From positions 310,001 through 374,000 of the forward strand of contig JAIXMG010000007.1 in assembly GCA_025201345.1 (NCBI GenBank): a DNA stretch of 64,000 nucleotides, written 5' to 3'. The notes under the pieces were generated by a model. It was not told the DNA's origin. It saw nothing but the letters and a program-made list of their open reading frames with translations, and made no database searches. The position numbers and the translations under genes are program-made. Position 1 is the stretch's first letter, and every line of letters starts with the position of its first letter. Positions 1 to 11,097 of this stretch are shown piece after piece. The stretch is from Thamnidium elegans (taxonomy: Eukaryota; Mucoromycota; Mucoromycetes; Mucorales; Mucoraceae).

Positions 1-1
1 A

Positions 2-643
2 AAAAATAGTGATCAAATTATGTACGCCGAGAACCTGGAAAGTATACCCGACGATTTTATTGATAATTGGGTTATGATGATATGTCCAAAAGGTAAAAGA
101 TGTTTGGTAACATCTGGTAGTGGCGAAACCATAGCACGTTCAAGAGCTGGTCATATCATTGGACGTTTCCAATCCATGATACCGAACGGGTCAAGGTATA
201 TTATATTACACACACACAAAGAGGTACTAACTTGTATAATCAATAGTGCTAATCGTACATCAGACTTTTGTATTTTGGATTGTGTATATGACCCAGTACA
301 TTGGACATTTTACGTACTAGATATCATGTGTTGGCGAGGATACCCTATATTTGACTGTGATACAAATTTTCGACATTTTTGGTTGCAAACTAAAATTGAG
401 TCAAGTGAATTAGACAAACCAAACAATGACAACAAATTCTATCAATTTAAGGCACTTCGACCTGTGTTAACTAGTGAAACAAAACAAGTGGCAGAAAACC
501 CTGAAGCCTATATTACCAAGCAAGGTTTTAATTATGAAATTGATGGCTTGTTATTTTATCATCGTCAAACAAATTATCGTGGTGGGAATACACCTTTAGT
601 GTGCTGGGTAGCTAGATCTGATGTAGATAAACTGCTACAATAG
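2..643 (+). CDS. SNUPN: snurportin-1, C-terminal m3G-cap-binding part (5' partial)
   Basis: This is the 3' end of a snurportin gene, cut by the left edge of the window; the frame is open from base 2. Snurportin binds the trimethylguanosine cap of spliceosomal U snRNPs and bridges them to importin-beta for nuclear import. The visible 213 residues correspond to the cap-binding domain. They contain the conserved CPKGKRCLV stretch, the motif NGSRYIIL, then ILDCVYD, TFYVLDIMCWRGYP and FDCDTNFRHFWL, the last being the hallmark of the family. The importin-beta-binding N-terminus lies outside the window. The stop is TAG at 641-643. Ascomycete yeasts lack a clear orthologue, so the gene fits an early-diverging fungus. 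Assignment is from motif recall; confidence is high. Confidence 0.85.
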   Translation, partial: KNSDQIMYAENLESIPDDFIDNWVMMICPKGKRCLVTSGSGETIARSRAGHIIGRFQSMIPNGSRYIILHTHKEVLTCIINSANRTSDFCILDCVYDPVHWTFYVLDIMCWRGYPIFDCDTNFRHFWLQTKIESSELDKPNNDNKFYQFKALRPVLTSETKQVAENPEAYITKQGFNYEIDGLLFYHRQTNYRGGNTPLVCWVARSDVDKLLQ

Positions 644-797
644 ATAAATAAAAAAGCCACTTTTTTATATACATATAAGAGTCGACCGAGATTCGGGCAA
701 CTTTGTTACTATAATCTTGTATCTCCGATATTTATACACCCTTTTCCTCTTTACTTTCATATTTTTTTTTTTTTTTTTTTTTTTTAAAATAATAATA

Positions 798-1100
798 ATG
801 TGGAAACGAGAAAGAATGATGGTGGATGTCATGACAATACAAAATACAGATGCCACAAATAATAATAATTTACTACAAAATAGACAGTATTACCCGTTTC
901 AAGGCCTTCAGGACGATACAAATAATTTTTATGCAGGAAAGGAATATACAACACAAAATAACTTTTCAAAAAAGAGACCATTACAAACAACTGAAACAAT
1001 ACCTGTGAAAAGGCAAAAGCAAGAAGTTGTTTTGAAAACAAATTATACCTTTACTTCTAAACCATACGATGTCATGGAGAATCTAATGTACTACTATTAA
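798..1100 (+). CDS. small hypothetical protein, 100 aa
   Basis: A 100-residue reading frame starts at the ATG at 798, just after a poly-T tract and an AATAATAATA leader. An upstream in-frame ATG at 717 would add only a poly-Phe stretch read through the T tract, so I reject it. The protein is polar and rich in Asn, Gln and Lys. It has a short basic patch (KRPLQ...VKRQKQE, about residues 55-75) that could be a nuclear localisation signal, and it ends in MENLMYYY. I do not recognise a family. The gene sits 155 bp after the snurportin stop and converges on PRE7. It could be a real small nuclear protein or a terminal exon of something larger. Confidence 0.45.
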   Translation: MWKRERMMVDVMTIQNTDATNNNNLLQNRQYYPFQGLQDDTNNFYAGKEYTTQNNFSKKRPLQTTETIPVKRQKQEVVLKTNYTFTSKPYDVMENLMYYY

Positions 1101-1199
1101 AAAAAACCATTCTTTTTTTTTTGTATATTTTTTTTTATTTGTTTTTTTTTCGTATTTGTACTGTATTTATTTTTTTTCGTTCCTTTTCTTTCTCTCTCT

Positions 1200-2027
1200 T
1201 TAATCTCTCTTTAAAGGATGAACTTGAACTTCAACAGGTTGGTCTTTACGGATGATAAAGATTTGAAGGTTATCACCAGTATAAATATCACGTTCAGTAG
1301 CAGAAGTGAATGCATCCTTTACAATCTTGAGTACTTCATCTAATTCCATATTCTCGAATACTCTATTTGCCATATTCTTCTTTCCTACTTGATTATCCAA
1401 AAAGGGTTGAATTAATGCAGAAGCAGATCCACTAGCACGGAATGATTCACGTTCAAATGATCCAATAGCATCATAACAGTATACAGCTCCTTTACCTGCC
1501 TCATCAACGCCACCTAAAATACAGAAACTGTAGTAAGGGAAGAATCTCTTTTGGTACAATGTAATAGATAACATTTGCGCCAAAGCTGTAACTGACATAT
1601 CTTTTTCATGAGAAAATTTATACCACTACAATAAAATATTAATTATCGAGAATCTTTTTCTTTTTGGAGCAGTTATCTTTTTTTTACCTTGAGATTTTGG
1701 TCAAGCACTTTCTTTAAAGTTAAACCATCGGCATGGAAACCATTCATGGCAATAACAGAAGTATCAGTTAAAGTATAAGATTTAGGTGAGAATCTAGAAT
1801 TAATACTATAACCAGTACTTTGTCTAGTATCAGATGCAACTACACAAAAGTCTTTTCCTGCAATAGCTAAAGAGGTACTAAAATAAAAGAAAAAAAAAAC
1901 ACGCTTAGAAAAAAAACTTGTACCTGTACTTTTTTTTTATTTTGTATTTATTTTACCCTCCATTATCATCATAAGGTTCAAATTTGTGTTCAATAGGTAC
2001 TGAAGTGGCTTCCATTGCGTAATCCAT
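1200..2027 (-). CDS. PRE7: 20S proteasome subunit beta-6 (PRE7/PSMB1), 3 exons
   Basis: Non-catalytic beta-6 subunit of the 20S proteasome core. Exons on the minus strand are 2027-1957, 1877-1688 and 1625-1200 (687 nt, 228 aa), all with GT-AG introns and matching phases. The N-terminal exon gives [20 protein letters not shown] followed by NGG-T at the exon 1/2 join, where a catalytic subunit would have its processed threonine. Further on are [14 protein letters not shown], the beta-6 signature RFFPYYSF and [20 protein letters not shown], then [15 protein letters not shown]. The length equals that of the family. PRE2 lies 4.5 kb away on the opposite strand. Identification is firm; only the exact first Met is inferred (a second Met is four codons downstream). 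Confidence 0.93.
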
Positions 2028-2129
2028 ATTTGATAGAAGTTTGCTAGTAGAAAAAAAAAAAGAAATTTAAATAAAAAAAAGAATTATTATACTGGACGCG
2101 CGGCAAAAGTAAAAAAAAAAAAAAAAAAA

Positions 2130-3680
2130 AAAAAGAGTCGATATTTTGCACCAGTAGGTGACGTAAGAAAAAAATTCGATTTGCTTATTAAGAAGGGGTT
2201 TAAAATTACAAAAAGTATCAGGGCGCTTCGTTTTCATTTGTGTTTGCAATGGGCGAAAATTGATATTATCAATAATACTAGCTAACTGCTCATCGTTGAA
2301 GCTATGTGGATCGTTATTGTACATACGATATACAGAAAACAGAATTTCGAACTGTTCTTCAACATTATTCGATGAATATGTTTCACCCGTAACAACATCT
2401 TCTGTTCCAGTAACGTCAACTTCTTCATCTACTTCAGTATTGTTGTTCTAGTTGTGAATTAATTCTTGGAAGTTTACTACAAATAGTGTTGGTTACTTTT
2501 TTTTTTATATAAATTTATGGACTGTAATATAAGTCACCTTCATAAGGATTAACATTTGTATGTAAGCGATTGAGTAAGAACATATGCTTACATGCGTTTC
2601 TGTTGAAGACAAAACCTCTGCAGTTGCAACTAATCATATCCTGCTCCCTAGCTTCAATTTCATAAGAAATGTCAGAATCCGTAAAGGGTCGTACAGTGTA
2701 TGTACAGGGATTTATGCTTTGGATCATATCTGGAATTACCTCCATCGCAAATTCTTCTGCATCAAGTTGTCTTCTTTCCTCGGGTCTCATTCTACCCACT
2801 TTCAACATCGGTCGTTTTACGCTCTACTCGTAATCTTCTCCAACATCGTGTACCAACACGTAAATCAACCGATCGACTCTTTTGTCAGGTCTTCTTTTTA
2901 AATACGTCGCCTTAAGCTGATTGCGCCAGATTTCAACGTAGTTGTTGGTTTCCATGTTGGTGAAAGCCTGAGGCTGGAAAGCAGCGGACCAGCGCACAAA
3001 AGCATCGTCATCCAAGTATTGCCGCTTGAAGTACAGCATGAAATCAGGATAGGCTGCGTACGTTACCATAAACTCACCAAGCATCTGCAAAAAAAACAGA
3101 AGTGCTCTTTTTCCACATCATTTTCTTCAAGTTGACAATGATTGTTCTATGTACCTGGGCATTGGCTGCAGTACTTCCGAGCTTCACATATTCGCGAATC
3201 TTACTCATCCAAGCTCTTGCAACATGAAAAAGGCGCCATTGTATTGTTGAGTTCGGGTAAACTGCTTGGATAGCCATCTGCTCGATGCTACTAACATCAA
3301 CCGTAATTTTTCGAATATTTCGTAAACCAATCGTATTTTTAACAAACATTGAAAACCCTTTGATAGGATACACTGAAAGGTCTTCGGTGAACATGTAGGC
3401 TACCGGACAACCAGTTCCTGTCAAAGGATGATGTATTACAATTGTATACGGGGTAGCCTTTTCGACATTCGTAATACAATGGGTAGTATCGAAACAAATA
3501 GGCGTTGCTTGCAGAAGCAATTGTTGTTGCCGGGGAGAGGAAAATCCAAAGATGGGCTTCTCATCAAAATTAGTGCCAATAAACGTCTTAAATCCACTTA
3601 GATTAGTTTGGTAACCAAAAAAGCAGGAATCTCAATTTTTTCGATCATAGGCTGGTAAGTCTTTACAGTGTAAGTGTTGT
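2130..3680 (-). pseudogene. decayed MULE-type transposase with SWIM zinc finger
   Basis: Minus-strand coding remnant with a MULE transposase-like core (FDTTHCITN, GCPVAYMF, VDVSSIEQMAIQAVYP, LFHVARAW) from about 3630 to 3155. An intron (3154-3085, GT..AG) follows, then a middle region (3084-2827), a SWIM zinc finger (CNCRGFVFNRNACKH, near 2640-2590) and an acidic C-terminal part (2450-2160). The frame is broken. A TAG at 2826-2824 interrupts otherwise continuous coding (the frame runs on to the SWIM finger), and another in-frame stop (TGA) occurs near 3635. MULE/SWIM proteins come from Mutator-like DNA transposons; some become host genes, but the stops argue for decay here. No terminal inverted repeats were recognised. 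Confidence 0.7.
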
Positions 3681-3847
3681 TTAATCGATTTTTTTTTTTT
3701 TGTTTTTTTTTTGTTTGTTAAGTAAAAAAGTAAAACTTTATAAGTGAAATAAAAGTAATATCAGTCTTATTGTACAAACAACATTGGTGTTGCTAAATTT
3801 TGAGTTTCTAAAAAATATATCTTACAATTTATTCAAAACGAATAAAA

Positions 3848-4108
3848 ATGTCTCTCTTTTACTTTTGCGAAAAAAAAACAATGGTATTACAAAGCGATAT
3901 CAATAATTACGTTATGATTATGTTAATGGGAATTGTGGCAGAAACCTACCGCCTTCCGTTACTTTTAGTAGATGAGGCAGAAGAGGAAGATAATACTAGA
4001 ATTCCCGGAGGTTCGGTAATAGGACGTAGCGTCGCCAGTGTTTTGAGAGTTTCGTTGGTTGTTTCGACGCATGATTTTAGAAATAAAAAAAGTGTGTTGT
4101 TGTATTAA
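3848..4108 (+). other. short open frame, possibly a transposase N-terminal fragment
   Basis: An 86-codon frame beginning ATG at 3848. It contains a run of acidic residues followed by RIPGGSVIGRS, loosely reminiscent of the Arg-Gly-Gly-Ser region preceding the nuclease domain in PIF/Harbinger-type transposases. The similarity is weak and based only on this short motif. The frame lies in the mobile-element-rich gap between the two proteasome genes and ends in a hydrophobic stretch with no further homology. It may be chance. Confidence 0.2.
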
Positions 4109-4752
4109 TAGGAAAATGTCAAGTGGATTTTATCTTTTTTATTTATTTATTTTCAAATATATTCAGAGTAAAAACAGCAACCTGAATTCCAAGATACAAT
4201 GATCTGGGTTTCTCGTTTTTATTTCTTTGATTCACTCACACTGATCTAAACGAGGTTTTAATTCGGATCAGTCAAAATAATTTTGCGTCACTCTCCTGGC
4301 CTGCTAGTAATTTTCTTACCGATGTAGTACCCTTTTTTAAGTTATGTAAGACTATGTAACCTCCTTTATTTGTTATTCGACTTAAAAGGAGAGTCTGTAA
4401 CAGCATAAAAGAAATACAAAATACGAAATACAAAAAAAAAAAAAAAAAAAAAAAAGAGAGAATGTAATTAGTTTGACAATGGTTGATCGAAACATATCTA
4501 GTAATATGTACATATATATATCGGATTTCTAGATAAATCCCATGTACTTTTCAAAGAGCTGGATGAAAACTGGAATATAATATATATATAAATAACATTG
4601 CTTTTTTTCTCTATTATACATACTTTCTCACTTATATATATAATATTTCTATTATATTCTTCCTACTATATATTCATTCAACCACATTATTTCTGTTATT
4701 TATTATATATATATATAATACACACTCTAAATCTTCATTTAATTTCTTAAAC
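4109..4752. other. gene-free AT-rich stretch
   Basis: No coding signal seen. It holds poly-A (4432-4456) and several TA-rich microsatellite-like runs (4508-4520, 4580-4592, 4702-4717). Confidence 0.5.
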
Positions 4753-6215
4753 GATGGGTATGTACTAAAATAAAATAAAATTTCTTTTTTGTAAAATTCG
4801 TAATCAGAATCTAACTTGAATAAAACAAATTTTGGTTAAAGAGGAAATAAGGACACTAGGTGAGAGTGTTAAAAGACAGAAAGTAAATCCCCCTTCTGTC
4901 GGTTCTACATCGGGTGCCTCCCCAGACAATCCTCAATCAGACCCTTAAGTTGATTATCCAAAAGGAGGGCACTTTAACAGAAAAGGCAAACTTTTTTCTC
5001 TCTTGAAAGAACCATATAAAAACTATAAGGTGAAGATTAATTATATAACATGACAAGTTTACTAATAAGTTCATACTCAATAGAATTCATTCAGGGAAAT
5101 AGTACAAAGTCATAGTATCGCTCGACGCGATACTATGAATTTTGGTCCTTATATAGTAATACAATATCTAGAAAATGAGTAGCTCAATTTACAGAATAAT
5201 TATACCAGAGATATTGCAACATTTAGGGACGTGTAAACATCTATGCTTAACTTCCCAGAGCAACTAGCTTTAGCCCCGGACCAGATAAACGGAATGCAAG
5301 CTATTCTTGTGACTGCTGCTAATCCCGTTGCACAAATGATGTCGAATAATGAACGAACCCAACTTATTCAATCAAGAATGGTGATGGTAGCTAATATTGA
5401 TATTGTCAACGAAAAGTATCAAGAATTTGCGGTCATTAACGTAGATATATTGAATGAAAATATTACGCAAAACTACTTGGCTCAATATACTGGTCTACGA
5501 ATAGAGCAGAATTGCTCTGCACTACTTCAAAGACTAATTGGACAATCTACTGCTATTGAAACACAATTAAACAGTATAGTACAACCATTTAGTACAACCA
5601 TTTGCCAAAGTGTTTCCTGTCATTACAACCAGCATTTTTTGGTCACATGCGTATAAAAAAGTATGCCGCAATATAATGGACATGAACAATTTGATTGTAA
5701 GTATATTAAAAACAAATTTATAAAGATATATATTCTAACAATCACAACAAAAATAGGTCTTCGAGGATTGTATTCAGAACAACATTGATGAGTTCAACGT
5801 CATGAGACAGATACAAGTCAATAGTGACGGCCTGTATCCTACTCCTGTTCTTGATGACTTGCATGTCGGATTATCCGAAACATATAGGGAAACAATTATA
5901 CAAAGTAAGTGATCATATACAAATAATACATTGATTTTGATTGTATATTTAAACATATATATGTCTTTACAGATGTGGTAACGCATTTGCTTAACTTCAG
6001 TGGAAAGACAAAGTTTGGTATTTTTTTTTTTTTTTTTTTTTCGTCAATATGCTTTCATTAACCCTCCGTTTTAGTATTGGAATAGAGATATAAATGCAGT
6101 TTGTAATATTCGTAATATTGTCACCCAATATATTACGGCTAATTACGATCTTGACTCAAGACCTGAGCAGCTCAGTAGGCGTAGGCAAGATGTTGCACCA
6201 AATGAAGAAAGCTAG
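4753..6215 (+). pseudogene. decayed multi-exon gene; last exon resembles a Fanzor/TnpB C-terminus
   Basis: A chain of plus-strand exons that no longer forms one open frame. It may begin ATGG at 4753-4756, spliced after GTATGT to an exon containing GESVKRQKVNPP that meets an in-frame TAA near 4949. Further coding blocks are 5243-5610 (helical, rich in Gln/Asn), about 5760-5906 (FEDCIQNNIDEFNVMRQIQ ... SDGLYPTPVLDDLHVGLSE) and 5973-6016 (NVVTHLLNFSGKTKFG). The last exon, 6075-6215, reads YWNRDINAVCNIRNI and ends RPEQLSRRR...TAG. The WNRDINA..NI motif is typical of the final RuvC motif of TnpB/Fanzor nucleases. The zinc finger and the other RuvC motifs are not visible, and the last junction is off by one base. 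Calling it Fanzor-derived is inference. Confidence 0.4.
5111..5137. repeat. perfect 10-bp inverted repeat
   Basis: CATAGTATCG (5111-5120) is followed after 7 bases by its exact reverse complement (5128-5137). It lies inside the decayed gene. It could be a hairpin remnant of a mobile-element end or a protein-binding palindrome. Confidence 0.55.
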
Positions 6216-6521
6216 AAAGCTTTCGAACGTGATGAAATATTTCTTCCTACTGTAAGTATATTTATTATCAGTTCATTTAACTAATAGCCCTTAAGTTTAA
6301 TGCTGACATCATTTTTTTTTTTATTCTGTGGCGAAATAGGGAGATTCAAATTACTGAGTAAGAAAAAATCTCACTTGTAATCACAAAAAGCGACACGCGT
6401 CGAATGTCTCCCAAAAAAAAAAAAAAGAGAAAAAGAAAAAAAGCCTCGTCATCGATTTTTATTAAAGTATTATACTTCTTTTTGTCTCTTTTTCTTTTTT
6501 TTTATAGTTTGTTGAACAATA

Positions 6522-7688
6522 ATGAATAGATTCGTTAATAAATACGCATCTTCTCCTTTACACTTACCTCAAGAAGAGAATTTCGGTTCGCTTTGTGGAA
6601 AATGGGATGCCGCACAACAATTTGCTTTCCCTTCTTTTGACATTCCTGCTATTCACAACGTAAGTGCATTTTATATATTTATATTTATCCCCACAATATT
6701 TTATTAAATCTCTTATTATTGTAGCCTGTTGACTTTTTAAGAAGTGTTACTGATGAACAATCCCCTGAATACAAGATCAAGATTCAACACGGTACTACTA
6801 CACTTGCTTTCCAATTCCAAGGAGGTGTTATTGTTGCTGTTGATTCTAGAGCTACCATGGGAAATTATATTGGTAAAGTACTTTTTGCGAGCAAAAGAAA
6901 AAAAAATACAGTAAAAAAAAGAACAAAAAATATTGATGGCTTAATTTTTGTGTTTATAGGTTCTCAAACTGTAAAGAAGGTAATTGAAATTAATCCTTAT
7001 TTATTGGGTACAATGGCTGGTGGTGCGGCAGATTGTTCATACTGGGAGCGTGAGTTGGGAAGACGTTGTCGTTTGCATGAGTTGAGAAATAAGGAACGTA
7101 TTTCAGTTGCTGCTGCATCAAAATTATTAGCCAATATGGTTTATGCCTATAAGGGTATGGGTCTTTCTATGGTAAAGTAAATTTTATACACACGTAAAAA
7201 AAAAAAGTAGAGTACTTATTTTTAAATTTAGGGTACTATGGTTACTGGTTGGGATAAATCTGTAAGTGTTATATAAATGTTATTTTGTACAAAGTGTAAT
7301 GATTGCTAACATTTTTATATGAAAAGGGACCTAATCTCTTCTATGTCGATTCTGACGGTTCTAGAATAAAGGGTGATGTTTTCTCTGTTGGTTCCGGCTC
7401 AACATTTGCCTATGGTGTTCTCGATACTGGTTTCGATTTTGATTTATCTGTTAAGGATGCCCTTGAACTTGGAAGAAGATCTATTTACCATGCTACACAT
7501 CGTGATGCCATGTCTGGTGGTTCCGTCAATTGTAAGTTTCTACATTTTTATTTTTTTGTATATATAACTAACATATTCCCTTTGTAGTATATCATGTTAC
7601 TGAGGAAGGTTGGACTTATCATGGAAACCATGACGTTGGAGGTCTTCATTGGGAATATCAAGATGGTATTGCTAGCGAAATTGTTTAA
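6522..7688 (+). CDS. PRE2: 20S proteasome catalytic subunit beta-5 (PRE2/PSMB5), 6 exons
   Basis: Chymotrypsin-like catalytic beta-5 subunit of the 20S proteasome. Exons are 6522-6659, 6725-6872, 6960-7171, 7232-7261, 7327-7531 and 7588-7688 (834 nt, 277 aa); all phases agree. The propeptide ends at IQHG, and the mature protein starts [11 protein letters not shown] with the nucleophilic Thr. Other family marks are [20 protein letters not shown] (the substrate pocket and Lys33 region), [19 protein letters not shown], and [17 protein letters not shown]. Exon 4 is only 30 nt. The length equals that of yeast and animal beta-5. The related subunit PRE7 is 4.5 kb upstream on the other strand. Very secure. 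Confidence 0.95.
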
Positions 7689-8245
7689 GCTAATCCATCT
7701 TTTCTTTCTTTCTCCTCTTATATCAAAATAAAATAGCCAAAAAAAAAAAATATATACATGTAACTGTACAGTACTTTTTTTTTATGCAATTCGGATAATC
7801 AATATCCGATAGTTAAATATATTTTTTTTTTTGCGCCTCGTGTGTTACGACCCAGAGATGTACCAAAGAGTAGATCCGATTAGTAGTTTAGTTAATTGAT
7901 TATTTTTTTGCACTACTTTATAATATTATTGCTGTAGCAATTGGATCGATCGACAATAACTATAGTAATGTCAACATGTAATAAATGATACTAAACAACG
8001 ACGACAACGACAACAAAAATACACGCTTATTATTACGGCAATTCGTATAGTTTAGATATGTTGTTATTTATTATTTATTACAATGTGACACGATGTACAT
8101 TAAATTGACGTTGGACAATAGCCGGGTATTAACTTGAAAATGGGGGTGATTGACGAGACGTATATATATAGTCTTTTTTTTTATTTTTTTGTTTTTTTGT
8201 TTTGTTTTAAATAAACTCTATAATACACATTCCTTTTTTATTATT
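7689..8245. other. intergenic, no gene seen
   Basis: AT-rich spacer between PRE2 and the next gene, containing poly-A/T runs (7740-7750, 7821-7832) and a T-rich leader (8174-8200) directly before the next start codon. Nothing else recognised. Confidence 0.5.
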
Positions 8246-9655
8246 ATGGTCGACACTAAGCCACGTAATACTACTTTAAAAAAGTTGGCTAAATGGAACC
8301 CTTCTTCTCCTAGTTCAGCAGGCATGTCTTCAGTTCCTCCTCTTAGTTCTGATGCTCCATTCACCCGTGTACATCATGATCAATTACAACAAGGTGCTTT
8401 ATATATTATAAAAATTAAACAAGTCAGTCTTGCCATGTTTGAAGGTCAGATAACCATCATTTGTCAAAAAAAAAAAAAGAAAAATCACTAAAATTTATAA
8501 TTATAATATAGGCTGGAATGATGATATGTGTTGTTTCTCTATTCTTCGTAAGTATCATGTAACAAACAAAAAAATACATTAGCTCATCAAAAACCTATTT
8601 CTATATAGGTTCTGAAGTTGAACCATTGCGTTGGTCAGATGCTAGGTACACTAAAAGAAAAAACTCATTTTTGCCTTTCCTTTTCGGGGTCACTCACGTT
8701 TCTTTACTTTCATAATAGACAATTGCCTGGCGATTTTGATATCTATGATGCATTTGATGAATGCGGTAACCCACCTATTCATTTATGGTCCAAATACTTG
8801 AAAGTTCTGGTCCCCAGAAACTGGTTCTGTATGTTTGAAGAAGCCAAACGTAGACAAAGAGATTGGCATATGCGTCAACAACAACAACATCAACAGTTAA
8901 TTCGTCGTAGTATGGTACAAGAACACGATCAAAACGAGTACTATTACCCTCCTGCTCCCGAGCAAGATCCTACTACTGCTACTACTGCTATCAATGATTC
9001 AGCTACAGGATCTCATACAGATGCAGTTTATTCAAACACAGATGTATCTTCCATGTCTTTAAATCATCAAGGTTCAACTACAGAATCCCTTATCGCACCT
9101 TCCATCGTAGCATCTACCAATATAATTGATCCAATTATGATGAATCCAGAGCATATATCTAACCTTCATCACCACCCTTCAGTCACTTCCACTTCCACCA
9201 ATGTTACTCGTTCGCGTGTGTTATCTTCCACACCTTCTTACAGAGAAAATAGTCCAATTGAAAGATCAGGTAGTATTATGGACCGAGAACAAATTCGCCG
9301 TCATTTAGCACCTGGCCAAGCTAAACTTACAACTCGTAGCTCTGGTAGCGTTGTCACACTGGATTCTACTGTTACCACATTATCTCCTTTAAACAAATCA
9401 CCTACATTAAATCATCATCGATCTAAAGAACTAGTACACGGTATACCAGAAGAGCATAGTAGTGATCAAAATGATGCCATCAAGACAGAATCAAATATAT
9501 CTGCTATGTCCAATGAATTGGATTTTCCTCATGATTCTGATCGTTTCTCCATTCGATCGGATATTTCTGCTGCTAATTCACCTAGTTTAAAACCTTCGGT
9601 CTCTTCAAAGTCTCATAATAGAGCTTCTGTGAAAAAATTATTTGGAGTTAAATAA
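8246..9655 (+). CDS. hypothetical low-complexity protein, about 402 aa, 4 exons
   Basis: My preferred model has exons 8246-8444, 8512-8547, 8609-8645 and 8719-9655 (1209 nt, 402 aa), all GT-AG with consistent phase. The N-terminal 140 residues are the best conserved-looking part: Ser/Pro-rich start, then FTRVHHDQLQQGALYII, RSEVEPLRWSDAR and DIYDAFDECGNPPIHLWSK. The rest is disordered, rich in Ser, Thr and His with a Gln run. I recognise no family. An alternative splice pattern (exon 1 ending 8422, exon 3 continuing 8609-9655) also keeps an open frame but replaces the middle with a hydrophobic segment. I prefer the first because its residues look more protein-like and its introns are typical in size (61-73 bp). 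Confidence 0.55.
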
Positions 9656-9992
9656 AACAATAGGATGGTTTCAGTAAACATCGATTTTTTTTTAGCTTGT
9701 ATAGATTGGCATAAACCAATTGATTTTTTTTATTATATAGTATGTGTTTGCTCGAGAGGTAAAGAAAGAAAAATATACGAGAGTAGAAAGAAAAAAAAAG
9801 GAGGGATATTTTAAAAGAGAAAATAGGAATACAATGAAAAGAATAACGAGAGTAAAAAGAAAAGAAAAGAATTCATGAAAAAAAAATGTAATAAGTAATA
9901 ATGATAGTAATAATAGTGATAATAAAAAAAAAGAAGGAGCAGCGAGTAAAAAAAAAAAGATTTATGTGTATATACAAGAAAGAAGATTTGTT

Positions 9993-11064
9993 TTAAGCAG
10001 GATCGTTTGCTCTTAGCAACATGTTTTTAAGAAACCTTTGTAACACTTGACGCATACGTTGCGGAGTCATTTTAGGAGAGTATTTACGTACACGATAATC
10101 TAAGCATCGAACGATAATATCATTAGGTACAGAACCAGCACGTAAAACATGATCATTGTTTTCAACCACGGTAGAGCTATCGTCAGCACCATCGTCCGGG
10201 TCGTCTTTAGGCAACATCACAGATGTAGCAGGACGACTATAATAGAACGAAGGAGACATCCAGTTGACATGAGAGTTCTTTTGTGTTGAAGAAGAGTACC
10301 AAGTAGGTGACATGGTCATGCTTGGCAAAATCGAATTGGAATAACTAGGTTGGTATAAAGAAGGTGGGGGTAACATCGATCGACTGGTAATCGAACTAAG
10401 AGAGGGTAACTTGATCAGTTGCGGGTTTTCTTCGATTTCAATATGAGATACAAAATTCATTCTCGGTGAGGAAGAGGATACTTCTTTGCCTTGTCCAAAG
10501 TATCTGTAACCAGTACGCATGGCAAACTCTGGCGGAATTATATCCAGTGTAACCTGGTTATAATTGTGTAAATGTTGAAATGTCTGTAATATTTCAGGCA
10601 CTATAAAAAAAAAATACATAAATATGTAAAAAAAAATATATATATGTATATAAAAAGAGATAATTTACCATAAACGTATTCTAAAAACGCTCTATTTCTA
10701 AAAATCTTCTTTTCTCGCATACGAGTAACAATCTTGTGCCAAAAGTTAGTACGTGTACTCCAATAGTTCCAACCGTACTGCATCAAAACAATCATCTGAC
10801 CAGCTTTTTCATCCCAGCGAAGAGCAGAATCAAGTGAAGCCATACTCATTTTGTTATTGGAGTCATTATCAAGACTGACGATTAAATGTTTAATACATCG
10901 TACCACAAGACCTTCTTGCGTTACGCGCATTAGACCGAACTCGTGGTCTTGAAATACTGTAGCTACAGTTCTACAGTCAACTTCATCAGCTAAAAAATTA
11001 GTATCATCTAAATCGTGAGGAACAGGGAACACAGATAAAATAATTGCAATTTCTAGAGTCGATT

Positions 11065-11097
<33 letters not shown>

